Shown in pieces: positions 28,956 to 37,952 of a DNA stretch of 64,000 nucleotides. The position numbers were made by a program, and so were the translations under genes. Numbering within the stretch: position 1 is the first letter of the stretch; each line of letters begins with the position of its first letter. The DNA is from Alphaproteobacteria bacterium (lineage in GTDB: Bacteria; Pseudomonadota; Alphaproteobacteria; Rs-D84), in contig JAFZZS010000013.1 in assembly GCA_017615655.1 (NCBI GenBank), forward strand, positions 1 through 64,000, read 5' to 3'. The notes beneath the pieces were generated by a model. The model worked only from the letters and a program-made list of their open reading frames with translations, made no database searches and was not told where the DNA came from.

Positions 28956-29939
28956 TTATTGTGCATTATAAGTAACTGTACCCGCAGAAATCTTGTTTGC
29001 AACATTTGCGGTATTCCCTGTCAAGCCTGTAACAACAGAGTTCTGACTCAATGTTACAGATACAGGATTAGTAGCCGTTGTAGTAGCACCCCAAGTATCT
29101 ACAACTGGAACGCTGCCTGTAAGGGAGGCTGTTGTAGCCTGAATTCCGGACAGGTCAATTGTTGCGCCATTAACCGCCGCCGCCGCTGTTGCCGCCGCAC
29201 CAGTTTGTGTTGCATAAGTTGCCAAATCTGTCTGTTGCAAAGCATTATCAGCTTTATCCAAAGAGGCTTGAACAGTCGAATCTAATTTTGCTTTTGTAAC
29301 TTGTTCATCATCAATATTGGCCGTTTTAACAGAACCAGCAGCAGAAGAAATATAATCTGTTGTTGCTGAATACGCCGCACTGCCCAACCCATATACAGAA
29401 ACTGCGTTGCCATCCACTTTAATTGTACCATTACCAGAATTCGCATCCCCAGTTGTTACAGTTTGAACCGCAGTGACGTTCACAGCACCATCGCTATCTT
29501 CTGTTAATGCGGTACCATTTAGCTTAACTGTTTGAACTGCGGTATCAGCTTTTTCACCTTGTGCCGCTGTTGCGTAATCTGTTGACGCTGTGTATGCCGC
29601 AGTGCCCAAACCTTTAACTGCTACATCCGTGCCACCAACGGCGATTGTACCATTTGCGCCACCTGTGGTGATGTCAGCTTTTTGTAATGCGCTGCCTGCT
29701 GTTGTCGCGACTTTATTAATTGCTTTGATTGCCGCGTTATACGCACCCTTGACGTAACCCGCGGTTGCAACAACGCCATCAACGGTTGAATTGGCTTCTG
29801 CTAACTGATATTTTGGCGCAGCTGATGCTACAGCACCATTGTCATCGTGCACAGGATCACCAGCTACAGGATCTGCATTCGCCGCCAATGGCAATATTGC
29901 CAATGCTGCGATTACTGATATGTTTAGAAGTTTTTTCAT
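28956..29939 (-). CDS. Secreted fibre-like repeat protein
   Basis: About 327 residues from ATG 29939, which follows GGAGAGAAC. Signal peptide ends LAANA. Then ATAGYVKGAYNAAIKAINKV and repeats of the type GLGTAAYTASTDYATAAQ, KADTAVQTVKLNG and GNGTIKVDGNAV, which resemble phage-tail-fibre and trimeric-adhesin repeats. It is almost free of cysteine and very rich in Ala, Thr and Val. Probably a surface-exposed fibre; trimerisation is inferred from resemblance. Confidence 0.7.
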   Translation of the reverse strand: MKKLLNISVIAALAILPLAANADPVAGDPVHDDNGAVASAAPKYQLAEANSTVDGVVATAGYVKGAYNAAIKAINKVATTAGSALQKADITTGGANGTIAVGGTDVAVKGLGTAAYTASTDYATAAQGEKADTAVQTVKLNGTALTEDSDGAVNVTAVQTVTTGDANSGNGTIKVDGNAVSVYGLGSAAYSATTDYISSAAGSVKTANIDDEQVTKAKLDSTVQASLDKADNALQQTDLATYATQTGAAATAAAAVNGATIDLSGIQATTASLTGSVPVVDTWGATTTATNPVSVTLSQNSVVTGLTGNTANVANKISAGTVTYNAQ

Positions 29940-30036
29940 TTGTTCTCTCCGTGTTTGTTTGTTGTTTTGTTCGTTTACATCATACCATAAAAGGGGGTGG
30001 CCTTGTAACAATATAATGTGTTCTTTTTAATTTTTT

Positions 30037-30582
30037 TTATGGGTTTGTTAAAAATCCTGGATCCCAACTGCTTTCTACCTCTAATGCCTGCCACGTGCCG
30101 TTACCCTGGGCATCGGTTTTGAATACATATGTTGTATTTGCCGATGTGGTTACATCTAAACCAATCGTTGATGGGGCATCTGTGGTGGCACCTGGGGTGA
30201 CAACAATACCTGTTCCCGCGTTATATGTTTTACTGGCCGATTCCAAAGAATTAACTTTTTGAATTAAACCACTGTTTGCATCACCAATTGTGTTTTGCAA
30301 ACTTTCAACAGTACCTGTCAAACCAGTCCCAGGCGTGTCGCCAACATGCGCCGTTCCAACAGCGTTTTGCAAATTAGTAACGTCACCTTTGACATCGTTA
30401 ACATCGCTTTTGACATTGCTAACTTCGCCTTTGATTGCATCATATACATATTTCAATCCGGTATCCACATATCCCTTGGTCGTTACTGCCGAACTGCTGG
30501 CATCAGCGACCGGGTCAGCGTATGCATCGATTGAAAATACCGATATTGATGCCACTAAACCGTATAAAAATTTCTTTTTCAT
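30037..30582 (-). CDS. Secreted fibre-like protein with heptad repeats
   Basis: 181 residues. Signal peptide MKKKFLYGLVASISVFSIDAYA, the shared motif VTTKGYVDTGLKYVYDAIKGEV, then a coiled-coil run of VKSDVNDVKGDVTNLQNAVG type and a C-terminal beta region ending ESSWDPGFLTNP. The end resembles that of the 30624 gene (FDPAFLHQG), suggesting a shared terminal element. Confidence 0.7.
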   Translation of the reverse strand: MKKKFLYGLVASISVFSIDAYADPVADASSSAVTTKGYVDTGLKYVYDAIKGEVSNVKSDVNDVKGDVTNLQNAVGTAHVGDTPGTGLTGTVESLQNTIGDANSGLIQKVNSLESASKTYNAGTGIVVTPGATTDAPSTIGLDVTTSANTTYVFKTDAQGNGTWQALEVESSWDPGFLTNP

Positions 30583-30623
30583 TTATCGTCTACCCCCCTT
30601 AGTTCACTTTCGTTTGTTTTTGT

Positions 30624-31361
30624 TTATGGTTGCGCACTTTGTCCCTGGTGTAAAAAGGCCGGGTCAAAATGGCTTGCAATATTTGTTTTAGATAACTGGT
30701 TCACAATTTGATCAACATATTGTTTCGTATAATAATGTTGTTGAAGATATGCCTCGGTTTCGTCAATAGTGTAATAATTCTCAGGTAAAGTTACGGCGTC
30801 AATTTGTTCACCTAACTCATCTATATTTTGTGTTAATTCATCTATTATTTCTGGTAAAACTGCTATCTCTTCGGACAGACTAATTGTGTTGCCATTAATA
30901 TCAATTCCATTGCCAGATTCCAATATATCTTGCTTTGTGGCCATTTCCGCTTCTAAATCGGTGATGCGACGTTCCAAATCAGATGTATTACCGCTGCCAC
31001 CTGGTTGTGATGAATTGCTGGATGAAAGTTTTGAACTTATACCCTTTATAAGATTATTGTGTTTTCCCGGCGTACGTGCGGAATCGACAGCATTTGCCGT
31101 TTTTGTTGTACCAACATAAGTGCCATTGACAGTTTTGGTTGCAGCAGGCTTGGTTGCCAAACTTAACGCGCGTACGGATGATGCCCGTTTGCCTGCTGTG
31201 GTTGATTCTGCCTGTATCCCTTTAGTGCCCCGAACATTGCCATAGGCGCTGGTGCTGGTCGCGCCCTCAAGGTTTTTTACCGTCGGCGCCGCAATAACCG
31301 GGCATGCCAGTAAACCGCCGGCTACAAAAACAACCCCAAAAAACAGCTTAGTTGAGTACAA
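30624..31361 (-). CDS. Secreted coiled-coil protein
   Basis: 245 residues. Hydrophobic signal MYSTKLFFGVVFVAGGLLACPVIA, a Ser/Thr/Lys-rich linker, then a long predicted coiled coil (about 135-235) with DLERRITDLEAEMATKQDILE and a second run IIDELTQNIDELGEQIDAV. It ends HFDPAFLHQGQ. No enzyme motif. First gene of the minus-strand cluster 31361-28554. Confidence 0.65.
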   Translation of the reverse strand: MYSTKLFFGVVFVAGGLLACPVIAAPTVKNLEGATSTSAYGNVRGTKGIQAESTTAGKRASSVRALSLATKPAATKTVNGTYVGTTKTANAVDSARTPGKHNNLIKGISSKLSSSNSSQPGGSGNTSDLERRITDLEAEMATKQDILESGNGIDINGNTISLSEEIAVLPEIIDELTQNIDELGEQIDAVTLPENYYTIDETEAYLQQHYYTKQYVDQIVNQLSKTNIASHFDPAFLHQGQSAQP

Positions 31362-31499
31362 TTTAAAGTTCCTTCTGCGCTATATTATATCACAAAAACG
31401 CCCCCAGAACAAACAGTCTGACAAGCATAATTCTAAAATTTTGCACTTGACTTTTTTGTTTTGGTTATTTTTTTGCTGGATTTATTTGGTGAATTATTG

Positions 31500-31528
31500 T
31501 TGAAATAATTTTGGGGTATTATTATAAT
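31500..31528 (+). promoter_or_regulatory. Promoter of the beta-barrel gene
   Basis: TTGAAA (31500-31505), 17 bp, TATAAT (31523-31528). Confidence 0.75.
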
Positions 31529-31554
31529 AATTCTCATATTAACGGGGAAAGGGT

Positions 31555-32244
31555 ATGAAGAAATTTCTTGTGTTGATTTGTTTGGTTTTGGTTACCAATG
31601 TTGCAAACGCACGAACCGAGTATTATACGTCGGTAAAAGTCGGGGCGGGGGATACTACTATTTATGTGAATGATGACGATAAACTGGGTGATTATTTGAT
31701 TAAAGTTTCCGAAGAAAATACCGGACTTAATGGATATAAGTATAGTGATTTTGGTTTACTATGGGAAATATCCGCTGCGGTGGGGCTTGATTGGGCACCA
31801 GGTAAGATGTACGTGAAAAAAAATCCGTATGATTGGTTCCACCTGCGGTTAGAGACGGAATTTGGATACAATAATTATCGTGAAAATGGAAAATTAAGAT
31901 ACGATTATACGATTACCGATAGAATAAAAGTAAAATATGACCATTTCTTTGCTCTTTTAAATGGGTACGCAGATTTCAGAATTGACAATATCGTTCCGTA
32001 TGTCGGGCTGGGTGTGGGATATGGTTTCGGCAAGGAAGAAATAAAAGTAACCAATGAACATGGCAGATACAGTGATTCTGTTGATGATAGCGGGGTAATT
32101 TATGCTGTGCACTTGGGGGTTGGTTATAAATATTCCGATATAACGACTTTGGACTTTGGTGTCAGACGCGTTTATGCACCAACAGAAGATGATGGCATGG
32201 ATGTATTTGATACCGTAAGATTAGGTGCAAGATTTCGTATGTAA
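31555..32244 (+). CDS. Outer-membrane beta-barrel protein (OmpA-like/porin-type barrel)
   Basis: 229 residues. Signal peptide MKKFLVLICLVLVTNVANA, then alternating amphipathic strands rich in Tyr and Gly, e.g. IVPYVGLGVGYGFGKEE and GVIYAVHLGVGYKYSD. It ends RLGARFRM, with the aromatic third from the end common in barrel proteins. An 8-stranded barrel is likely. Start follows GGGGAAAGGGT. Confidence 0.8.
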   Translation: MKKFLVLICLVLVTNVANARTEYYTSVKVGAGDTTIYVNDDDKLGDYLIKVSEENTGLNGYKYSDFGLLWEISAAVGLDWAPGKMYVKKNPYDWFHLRLETEFGYNNYRENGKLRYDYTITDRIKVKYDHFFALLNGYADFRIDNIVPYVGLGVGYGFGKEEIKVTNEHGRYSDSVDDSGVIYAVHLGVGYKYSDITTLDFGVRRVYAPTEDDGMDVFDTVRLGARFRM

Positions 32245-32300
32245 ATCAATACATGCCGCGATTGCACATATCCCATTCATATTGTCTCGCCAGAATAAAT

Positions 32301-32795
32301 TTAATTGTTGAACATGTTCCATTCTTGATTTCTACGATTACTAAGGCCTGTCATTACATGCCCACCAGATTTGTTCCATGTTTTCCATGCAGATTCTAAT
32401 GTTGGATAAGTATTGTCTTTAAAGTCTGGATTGTTTACATATTTAACAACAGTTGAATCTGCAAAGTTTTTGGTACCGATGTTATAAGCCAAAGAAGTAA
32501 GAGCATCAAATTGATTCTGTGATAATGGTACAGTTATGTTATCTCGTACGGCACGTTCTGCAGTTGCAATGTCGGCGCGTAGTAATTCGGTGGCTTTAGA
32601 TTCTGAAATTCCGTTTCTAAAATCTTCGTTCGGTTTGATTAAATGACCATAACCGATAGTTGCACCACTTGGTAAAGGTTTGTTCACATCCACGGGTTTT
32701 CCTGTTTTATCGTCATATATAACGTGTTTATCGCCTTTTGTTACAGAACCTTCAAATTTTTTTAACATATTTATGCCATTATCACTCATTTTCAT
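32301..32795 (-). CDS. GH24 phage-type lysozyme
   Basis: About 164 residues. The T4-lysozyme catalytic triad is visible: Glu in LKKFEG, Asp in VIYDDKTG and Thr in GATIGYGH. SQNQFDALTSLAYNIG and GLSNRRNQEWNMF also match. No signal peptide is seen, so export would need a holin or similar. ATG 32795 is nine bases after AAAGAG; an ATG at 32804 is also possible. It lies on the same strand as the MuF-DUF2778 gene. Confidence 0.9.
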   Translation of the reverse strand: MKMSDNGINMLKKFEGSVTKGDKHVIYDDKTGKPVDVNKPLPSGATIGYGHLIKPNEDFRNGISESKATELLRADIATAERAVRDNITVPLSQNQFDALTSLAYNIGTKNFADSTVVKYVNNPDFKDNTYPTLESAWKTWNKSGGHVMTGLSNRRNQEWNMFNN

Positions 32796-32904
32796 GTGTT
32801 TCATCTCTTTTTTTATTAAAAAAAATCTGCATCAAATGATGCAGGACAAAGTATTTCTTTATATTAACAATCAAATCATGTCCATTATTTTAGACGTCTA
32901 ACCA

Positions 32905-33252
32905 TTAAGCATAATAATATAGTACGTATTCTAGAATTTCACTAAGCAAAGATATTATGATTGGGGCTAATGCAGCCCAAAAGGCATATTTATAATTTTG
33001 ATTGTACAAATAATATATTGCCCATGGAATAAACAATAACAAAACAGCACCTGATGATGCTATACCATTCAAATACACATCTGCATTTCGCCATCCCCAC
33101 CCCATAGCTTCCCCACCCCAGGGGCAGTAATGAAATGGAAAGGCATCACGACAATCTTTAATAAAAAATTCATAATATTCATCGATCAATACAAAAAGTA
33201 GAAAAATATCAATTCCAACAAAAACTATTGCTGCACGTTTCCAATATTTCAT
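32905..33252 (-). CDS. Small multi-pass membrane protein
   Basis: 115 residues with three hydrophobic segments: IVFVGIDIFLLFVLI, GIASSGAVLLLFIPWAIYYL and YAFWAALAPIIISLLSEILEYVL. No family recognised. It sits 15 bases downstream of the MuF-DUF2778 gene, the usual place for an immunity gene to a wall-targeting toxin; that role is inference. Confidence 0.65.
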   Translation of the reverse strand: MKYWKRAAIVFVGIDIFLLFVLIDEYYEFFIKDCRDAFPFHYCPWGGEAMGWGWRNADVYLNGIASSGAVLLLFIPWAIYYLYNQNYKYAFWAALAPIIISLLSEILEYVLYYYA

Positions 33253-33267
33253 AAAACATCCTTTGCA

Positions 33268-34404
33268 TTATTCATATTTTACATATATTAATAAATCTTT
33301 TCCAGTACTTTCTAACCAAGATGTAAAAGCATTTATTTGACCTGTCATATCAATACAACCCGCGGAACCCGGAATCAACCCACCGTGAATAGAAAAATTG
33401 CTGCGCCCATATGTGTTGGTTTCTTTTGACGGTTCTAACCATACGCGTGAGGAGCCCCAAGACACGTATGAACCAGGCCATTTCCCACCAAAATTATCAC
33501 CTAGAACTCTGGACCATCCAATTGCCCAATCAGCCGGTGACATATATTGTAGCTTTTCTTGTCTTGCCACATATGTACCTTCTGGAATCGGCCCCGTATT
33601 TTTTAGGTTTTGATATTCTGGACTTTGAAAACCTGGTTTCCCGGATACGGCATTCCAAGACATAATTGGCTTGCCATCTTGATATATTGTTAATGTTTTC
33701 CCATCAAATTTTGCATATTGTCCTTCTTTTATATCAACAGGTTTGTCAAAAGTTGGTGTTTTTTCTGGCTGAGATTCTTTATCATTTTTTGGTACTTCTG
33801 GCTTTTGACCTTTATAAACTTTTCTGGAAATTGGTTTGCCGTTATCATCCAACTTTACTTCTTCAACCCAGCAACGACAATTAGGATGAACGGGAACATC
33901 TGGAATATCATCTTTGTCTGCAAATACTTCACCATTATGTGATGCGCAATCATCGCAAATACGTTCATCTTCTTCACTGTGCCAAATCCAAATCTTTTTT
34001 GCCTCGGTGTGTTCTTCATCATCGTTATCTGGAATGTTTAGTGTATAAACAATCAATTTTTTATTTTGTATATCACCCCAAGGCATTAAAACACAAACAT
34101 CTATTTCTTCGTCGATTTCCACAAATTGTGAACAATCAACGGTATTTCCTGTTTCTTCTTCTATTTCTTCTTCGGCTTCTTGAATTGCGTTTTGTATATC
34201 ATCATCAAATTTCTTTTGTGCATCCAGAAACTGTTCATAAGTCATATCATATTCTGGGTCGATATATTGACCAGTTACATCTTGCTGCAATTCGCCAGGA
34301 AACAGTTTTCCCAGATATTCATTTGCTTTTGCAAATTCGGCGCTGTTTTTGTTCCAATAGTTATTAGATTGTAATAAATCGCGTAAAAATTTTGGTGTTT
34401 GCAT
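33268..34404 (-). CDS. MuF/gp7-like motif fused to a DUF2778 L,D-transpeptidase-like domain
   Basis: 378 residues from ATG 34404 (after AAAGGAG). An acidic, coiled N-terminal region reaches about 135. Residues 140-180 (HSEEDERICDDCASHNGEVF then PVHPNCRCW) carry the Cys/His motif of SPP1 gp7/MuF head-morphogenesis proteins. Residues 225-378 are a DUF2778 domain with the active-site pattern SIHGG (H340) and GSAGCIDM (C350), found in Tlde1-type wall-attacking effectors. MuF domains are known to carry C-terminal toxins. No phage head genes lie nearby, so this is an orphan or remnant. Confidence 0.8.
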   Translation of the reverse strand: MQTPKFLRDLLQSNNYWNKNSAEFAKANEYLGKLFPGELQQDVTGQYIDPEYDMTYEQFLDAQKKFDDDIQNAIQEAEEEIEEETGNTVDCSQFVEIDEEIDVCVLMPWGDIQNKKLIVYTLNIPDNDDEEHTEAKKIWIWHSEEDERICDDCASHNGEVFADKDDIPDVPVHPNCRCWVEEVKLDDNGKPISRKVYKGQKPEVPKNDKESQPEKTPTFDKPVDIKEGQYAKFDGKTLTIYQDGKPIMSWNAVSGKPGFQSPEYQNLKNTGPIPEGTYVARQEKLQYMSPADWAIGWSRVLGDNFGGKWPGSYVSWGSSRVWLEPSKETNTYGRSNFSIHGGLIPGSAGCIDMTGQINAFTSWLESTGKDLLIYVKYE

Positions 34405-34638
34405 TATAACTCCTTTGGTTAAATAAAAAAGCCCGCACATCGGGCCCCGCGAAATTGTAAAATTTTGTGGGTGATTTAGCGGGCAATAAAAACGGCGCAA
34501 TAACGCGCCTTGGATTGCCGAATATTATATCATAAAATGGCATAAAAATCAATATGTTTCTATGCATTCATAGATAAAATGTCTTGATAAAATTGGTATA
34601 AATGGCTAAACTGAACTTAGCTCAATAATGGATTTGGT

Positions 34639-34920
34639 ATGATAAAATCATTTAATTGCCGTGAAACAGAAAAAATATTCCATGGAATAAGGTCAAAGAA
34701 ATTCCCAACAGATATTCAAAAACGCGCGTTTCAAAAGTTGGCTATGTTGGATGCATCTGAAACGGTCGATGATTTGCGTATTCCGCCATCTAATATGTTG
34801 GAAACTTTATCCGGCGACCGCAAAGGTCAGTGGTCCATTCGTATAAATCATAAATATAGGATTTGTTTTACGTGGACTGAACATGAAGCAAATAATGTTG
34901 AGATAGTAGAATACCACTAA
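34639..34920 (+). CDS. higB: HigB-type toxin (RelE superfamily)
   Basis: 93 residues, typical for HigB: IKSFNCRETEKIFHG, RAFQKLAMLDASETVDDLRIPPSN, and GQWSIRINHKYRICFTW. Ribosome-dependent mRNA interferase. It precedes its antitoxin, the HigBA order. Confidence 0.9.
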   Translation: MIKSFNCRETEKIFHGIRSKKFPTDIQKRAFQKLAMLDASETVDDLRIPPSNMLETLSGDRKGQWSIRINHKYRICFTWTEHEANNVEIVEYH

Positions 34921-34927
34921 AAAGCAC

Positions 34928-34957
34928 TTGACTTTTATGCGTTATATATTATATAAT
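34928..34957 (+). promoter_or_regulatory. Second promoter, for higA alone
   Basis: TTGACT (34928-34933), 18 bp, TATAAT (34952-34957) in the gap between toxin and antitoxin. Confidence 0.6.
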
Positions 34958-34987
34958 ACATAATAAGATTAAGAAAGAGGTATTAAG

Positions 34988-35326
34988 ATGTCTAACTATA
35001 TTGATATCGATCATGTTGGAACAGTGTTACGTGAAGAATTTATGGAGCCATTAAATTTATCTATGAATGCTCTGGCGCGGGCGATTGGTGTTCCGGCTAA
35101 TTATATTCATGGCATAGTTCATGGAACACGTGGGATTTCTGCTGCAATAGATTTACGGCTTACTCGTTATTTTGGATTATCCCAAGGATACTTTCTGCGT
35201 ATTCAAACACATTACGATATGGTGTTGGCATCTCGTAATATAACTGATGCAGAATTGGCTAAAATTATACCACTTGATCGTCCAGCTAATGGAAGTTTAA
35301 ATGTTGTTGTGATGTACAAAGGATAG
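34988..35326 (+). CDS. higA: HigA-type antitoxin (XRE helix-turn-helix)
   Basis: 112 residues. VLREEFMEPLNLSMNALARAIG and VPANYIHGIVHGTRGISAAIDLRL form the HTH of the VapI/HigA group. Binds HigB and represses the operon. Its extra promoter gives antitoxin in excess. Confidence 0.92.
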   Translation: MSNYIDIDHVGTVLREEFMEPLNLSMNALARAIGVPANYIHGIVHGTRGISAAIDLRLTRYFGLSQGYFLRIQTHYDMVLASRNITDAELAKIIPLDRPANGSLNVVVMYKG

Positions 35327-35341
35327 TGTTTGTTGACCATA

Positions 35342-35362
35342 GCGCCCCACGGGGCGTTTTTT
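35342..35362 (+). terminator. higBA terminator
   Basis: CGCCCC, two-base loop, GGGGCG, T6. Confidence 0.7.
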
Positions 35363-35452
35363 ATACTTACGTTAATATATTAGTGTGTAGCAAATATGTA
35401 GATTTTTTGTTTTATGGCTGTAATTAGCCAAAAAAATACAAAAAATTTAGCA

Positions 35453-35747
35453 GACACACGGACTAAGGTGTTGGTTTCCTGCGGTTTTTAAGAATTTATT
35501 TGTTGTGACATACGGACTAGTCCGTGTGTTTGAGTATATTTTTGGTAAAAATAGCTGTTTTAGAACTTTTATAAACAATCAATATTTTATCAAATTTCCG
35601 CAGAAATCCAAGGTGTTCAGTAGATATAGTTTGTCTGGAAAAGTGACATACGGATTAACAGCAAATTGGAAGGTGTAATAAAAATCTTCTGTATGCCGCA
35701 GAAATCCGGGCTTTTTTGTGTGTAATTTGTGTAATGACACACGGACT
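35453..35747. repeat. Left array of short repeats
   Basis: Motif A (GACAYACGGAYTA) at 35453-35466, 35505-35519, 35642-35658 and 35735-35747; one copy is doubled head to head in the palindrome ACGGACTAGTCCGT (35512-35525). Motif B (CCGCAGAAATCC) at 35598-35609, 35695-35708 and inverted at 35479-35490. They look like integrase arm sites or replication iterons. Confidence 0.65.
35642..35661. repeat. Left copy of the tRNA-Asn core 20-mer (possible att)
   Basis: Twenty bases identical to 46469-46488, running from the tRNA-Asn anticodon loop to the variable loop. To its left the sequence is not tRNA, so only the core is present here. Confidence 0.6.
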
Positions 35748-35826
35748 GGTGTAGAAATATGTAACTTTGTAATTGGTTCTGATGTAATTAAACCGCACTA
35801 AATTCATACAATTTTTGCGAATTTTT

Positions 35827-35876
35827 CGTGACGAAATCGTATACGAAATCGACCACGATATCGTCACGATTTCGTT
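35827..35876. repeat. Palindromic cluster of ACGAAATCG
   Basis: Two direct and one inverted ACGAAATCG, with CGTGACGA/TCGTCACG as outer inverted arms and ACGATATCGT inside. Bases 35831-35851 recur exactly at 52210-52230 in the prophage. Confidence 0.55.
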
Positions 35877-35965
35877 GGTATAGAAATGTCAAATAGTATT
35901 GAAAAAATGGTGCGTTTTTATTATGTTTAACAGTAACAACTAAATAAGAACAAAAGAGCTATGTT

Positions 35966-36802
35966 ATGTCAGAAAAAGAATTTCCAGTACAGCACCCATT
36001 AAAAAACGATAGTATTGATACGTTGATGAAAAAATTAAGGATGATGGTTCGTACTATGGAAGTATTTCAGCCGCAGGCTACGACAGATAAGGCCCTTATG
36101 GGGCTTCATAGTCTAGTTGCTGCGATTGTTTCACTGTCTGCAGAAGTTTATGATGCAATGCGGAACAATAGGGTGTTTGTCGCTTGTTCTATTACGTGTC
36201 AAATACTTGAACTTTACATTCAATTATTATGGTTAGATAAGCATTTTGATACAAACGGGGTTGATTATATTGATTTTGGGTACATAGAACAGATAGAAAT
36301 GTTGCGTGTACACCCAGAACGTAAAGATAAGGTTTTGGAAATAATAAAACAAAATAATTGCGAACGTTTTTTGTTAAAAAATCCTAAAACTACGAATCTG
36401 CTAGATAGAAAAAATTACAGGCCGCATTGGTACCCGGGAACGTTAAAAACAATTTCTAATGATTGTTTTAATGATATATATGAACAGATAAAACATGTGC
36501 CACAATTGGTGAATTATTATGGTGGCATAGATGTAAATTACGAAAATTATCAGTTGTTCTGTGGGTTTAAACATTTTTCGCCATACATGGTCCGTAAATG
36601 TTTTGCCACAATGAGATCTTTTGTGGAGGATACACCAGAAGATACAAAATGGATTGCTTTAGTTACGGTTGTCCAAAATTTAATTGTTATTTGTGAAATA
36701 TTGGAACGTCATGGCGATCATATTTTACATGTTAAACCTGTTGCAACAGAGGGGTTAACCCCAGCATCTGCAAAACAAAAGACAAACATAACCCAGAAAT
36801 AA
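35966..36802 (+). CDS. Hypothetical helical protein of the defence island
   Basis: 278 residues, all-helical in appearance, soluble. Segments such as VAAIVSLSAEVYDAMRNNRVFVACSITCQILELYIQLLWLDKHF resemble HEPN/DUF5677-like helical bundles, but I see no clear RxxxxH motif, so I do not assign the family. First plus-strand gene inside the island, converging on the Mrr-like gene seven bases away. Confidence 0.7.
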   Translation: MSEKEFPVQHPLKNDSIDTLMKKLRMMVRTMEVFQPQATTDKALMGLHSLVAAIVSLSAEVYDAMRNNRVFVACSITCQILELYIQLLWLDKHFDTNGVDYIDFGYIEQIEMLRVHPERKDKVLEIIKQNNCERFLLKNPKTTNLLDRKNYRPHWYPGTLKTISNDCFNDIYEQIKHVPQLVNYYGGIDVNYENYQLFCGFKHFSPYMVRKCFATMRSFVEDTPEDTKWIALVTVVQNLIVICEILERHGDHILHVKPVATEGLTPASAKQKTNITQK

Positions 36803-36808
36803 TACAAT

Positions 36809-37783
36809 TTATGCAGGCAGATATACCTTCCTAAGAGGTAACAAAACTTTGCCTTCTGCTCTAAAGTTATCATAATGTAAAGTAATCAATTCGGCTAACA
36901 TATTCAAATCTATTAGTGTTAGAGGTATTTCAGACCGATCTGCTTCATATTTGGCATCTTTTGTAAAACCACCAGTACTGATATACAAACATTTATCGCC
37001 TTTCCTGCGCCCGCCCATAAAACTTCTTACATGTTGTGCACTCATTTGGCCCTCTCTGTGTTTTACCTCTACAAAAATACGAGGCTCTTCCAAACCAAGA
37101 CCATCTTTAGAAGCAAAGACATCCTTACCTCTGTCGGCGCCTTTAGGAGAACGTCTAGCTATGTATCCCATTGCATTTAATATCTCCTTAGCTAGCTCTT
37201 CCATTTCGTCTGATGTCAAAGAAAGAATTTTATCTTTTAATAATTCAATGGAATTTTCTAAGAGGTTACCTGTTTGTTGTTCTGTTTCCTGTTCTTTTTC
37301 ATCTTCCGTTTTTTCTTGGATTTTTTTACCATCAAGTATGTTTCTGAACTCGGATTCTATTTCTTTTGTGACGCTGAAAAGGGTTTGAGAGGCACCTAAA
37401 TAATTTTTAGCGGTCACAGATAAAAGATCTCTAGAAACAGTCTTTTTGTTCCATTTTACTTTCCGAATGTTAGGTCTTTCGTATTTTTTTATAAAAGAAT
37501 AATCACTCATTATTTCAGCTATATGATATACCCGTAATGAAGAGTCATATGTTATGACAAGATCTCCGATTTTCATTTTATTAGCAAAATTATCAAGCAT
37601 GCTGGCCCAAACAGGAATAGATTTGTATTTGTTTGGATATTCTTTTAGTAGAGCTTGTTTTATGTTATCTCTACTTTTCCCACGAAGATCACCTATCAAT
37701 CCCCAGCCAAGTGCAACGATATTCTTTTCTGTAAATTCTGGTAATAAATCGCCTCCTAAAGATCGTAGCATCCACATAGACAT
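36809..37783 (-). CDS. Mrr-like restriction endonuclease
   Basis: 324 residues. The N-terminal part (about 1-120, MLRSLGGDLLPEFTEKNIVALGWG) is the EVE/PUA-like front domain common in this group. A Glu/Lys/Gln-rich linker (about 155-180) follows. The C-terminal Mrr domain has the PD-(D/E)XK core: GADRGKDVFASKDG with the Asp, and FVEVKHR with ExK, then YISTGGFTKDAK. Mrr enzymes cut modified foreign DNA; the front domain may read the modified base. No methylase partner is adjacent. Confidence 0.85.
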   Translation of the reverse strand: MSMWMLRSLGGDLLPEFTEKNIVALGWGLIGDLRGKSRDNIKQALLKEYPNKYKSIPVWASMLDNFANKMKIGDLVITYDSSLRVYHIAEIMSDYSFIKKYERPNIRKVKWNKKTVSRDLLSVTAKNYLGASQTLFSVTKEIESEFRNILDGKKIQEKTEDEKEQETEQQTGNLLENSIELLKDKILSLTSDEMEELAKEILNAMGYIARRSPKGADRGKDVFASKDGLGLEEPRIFVEVKHREGQMSAQHVRSFMGGRRKGDKCLYISTGGFTKDAKYEADRSEIPLTLIDLNMLAELITLHYDNFRAEGKVLLPLRKVYLPA

Positions 37784-37952
37784 AAGTTTACTCCTATATT
37801 GCTTGTTAACTACCTTAAATTATACACTCAAAATCGTTTTTTTGCAACCTAAGGTAATATGACTTAAGTTTTGTAACGAAAAAAATATTTGTTCTCTTGA
37901 CTTTATTCCTTGTTTTAGATTACTTTTCTCTACAAAGATTGAGGTATAGATT

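Larger units (their letters stand above)
35363..35965. other. Gene-less left edge of the defence island, full of short repeats
   Basis: About 600 bases with no credible gene. It holds repeated TGACAYACGGAYTA and CCGCAGAAATCC motifs, a copy of the tRNA-Asn-derived 20-mer, and a palindromic cluster at 35827-35876. The matching set lies at 46.07-46.55 kb. Confidence 0.7.

Noticed and set aside
35966-36802. HEPN/DUF5677 assignment
   Set aside because: The helical pattern is suggestive, but I cannot see the RxxxxH catalytic motif, so the gene is left as hypothetical.
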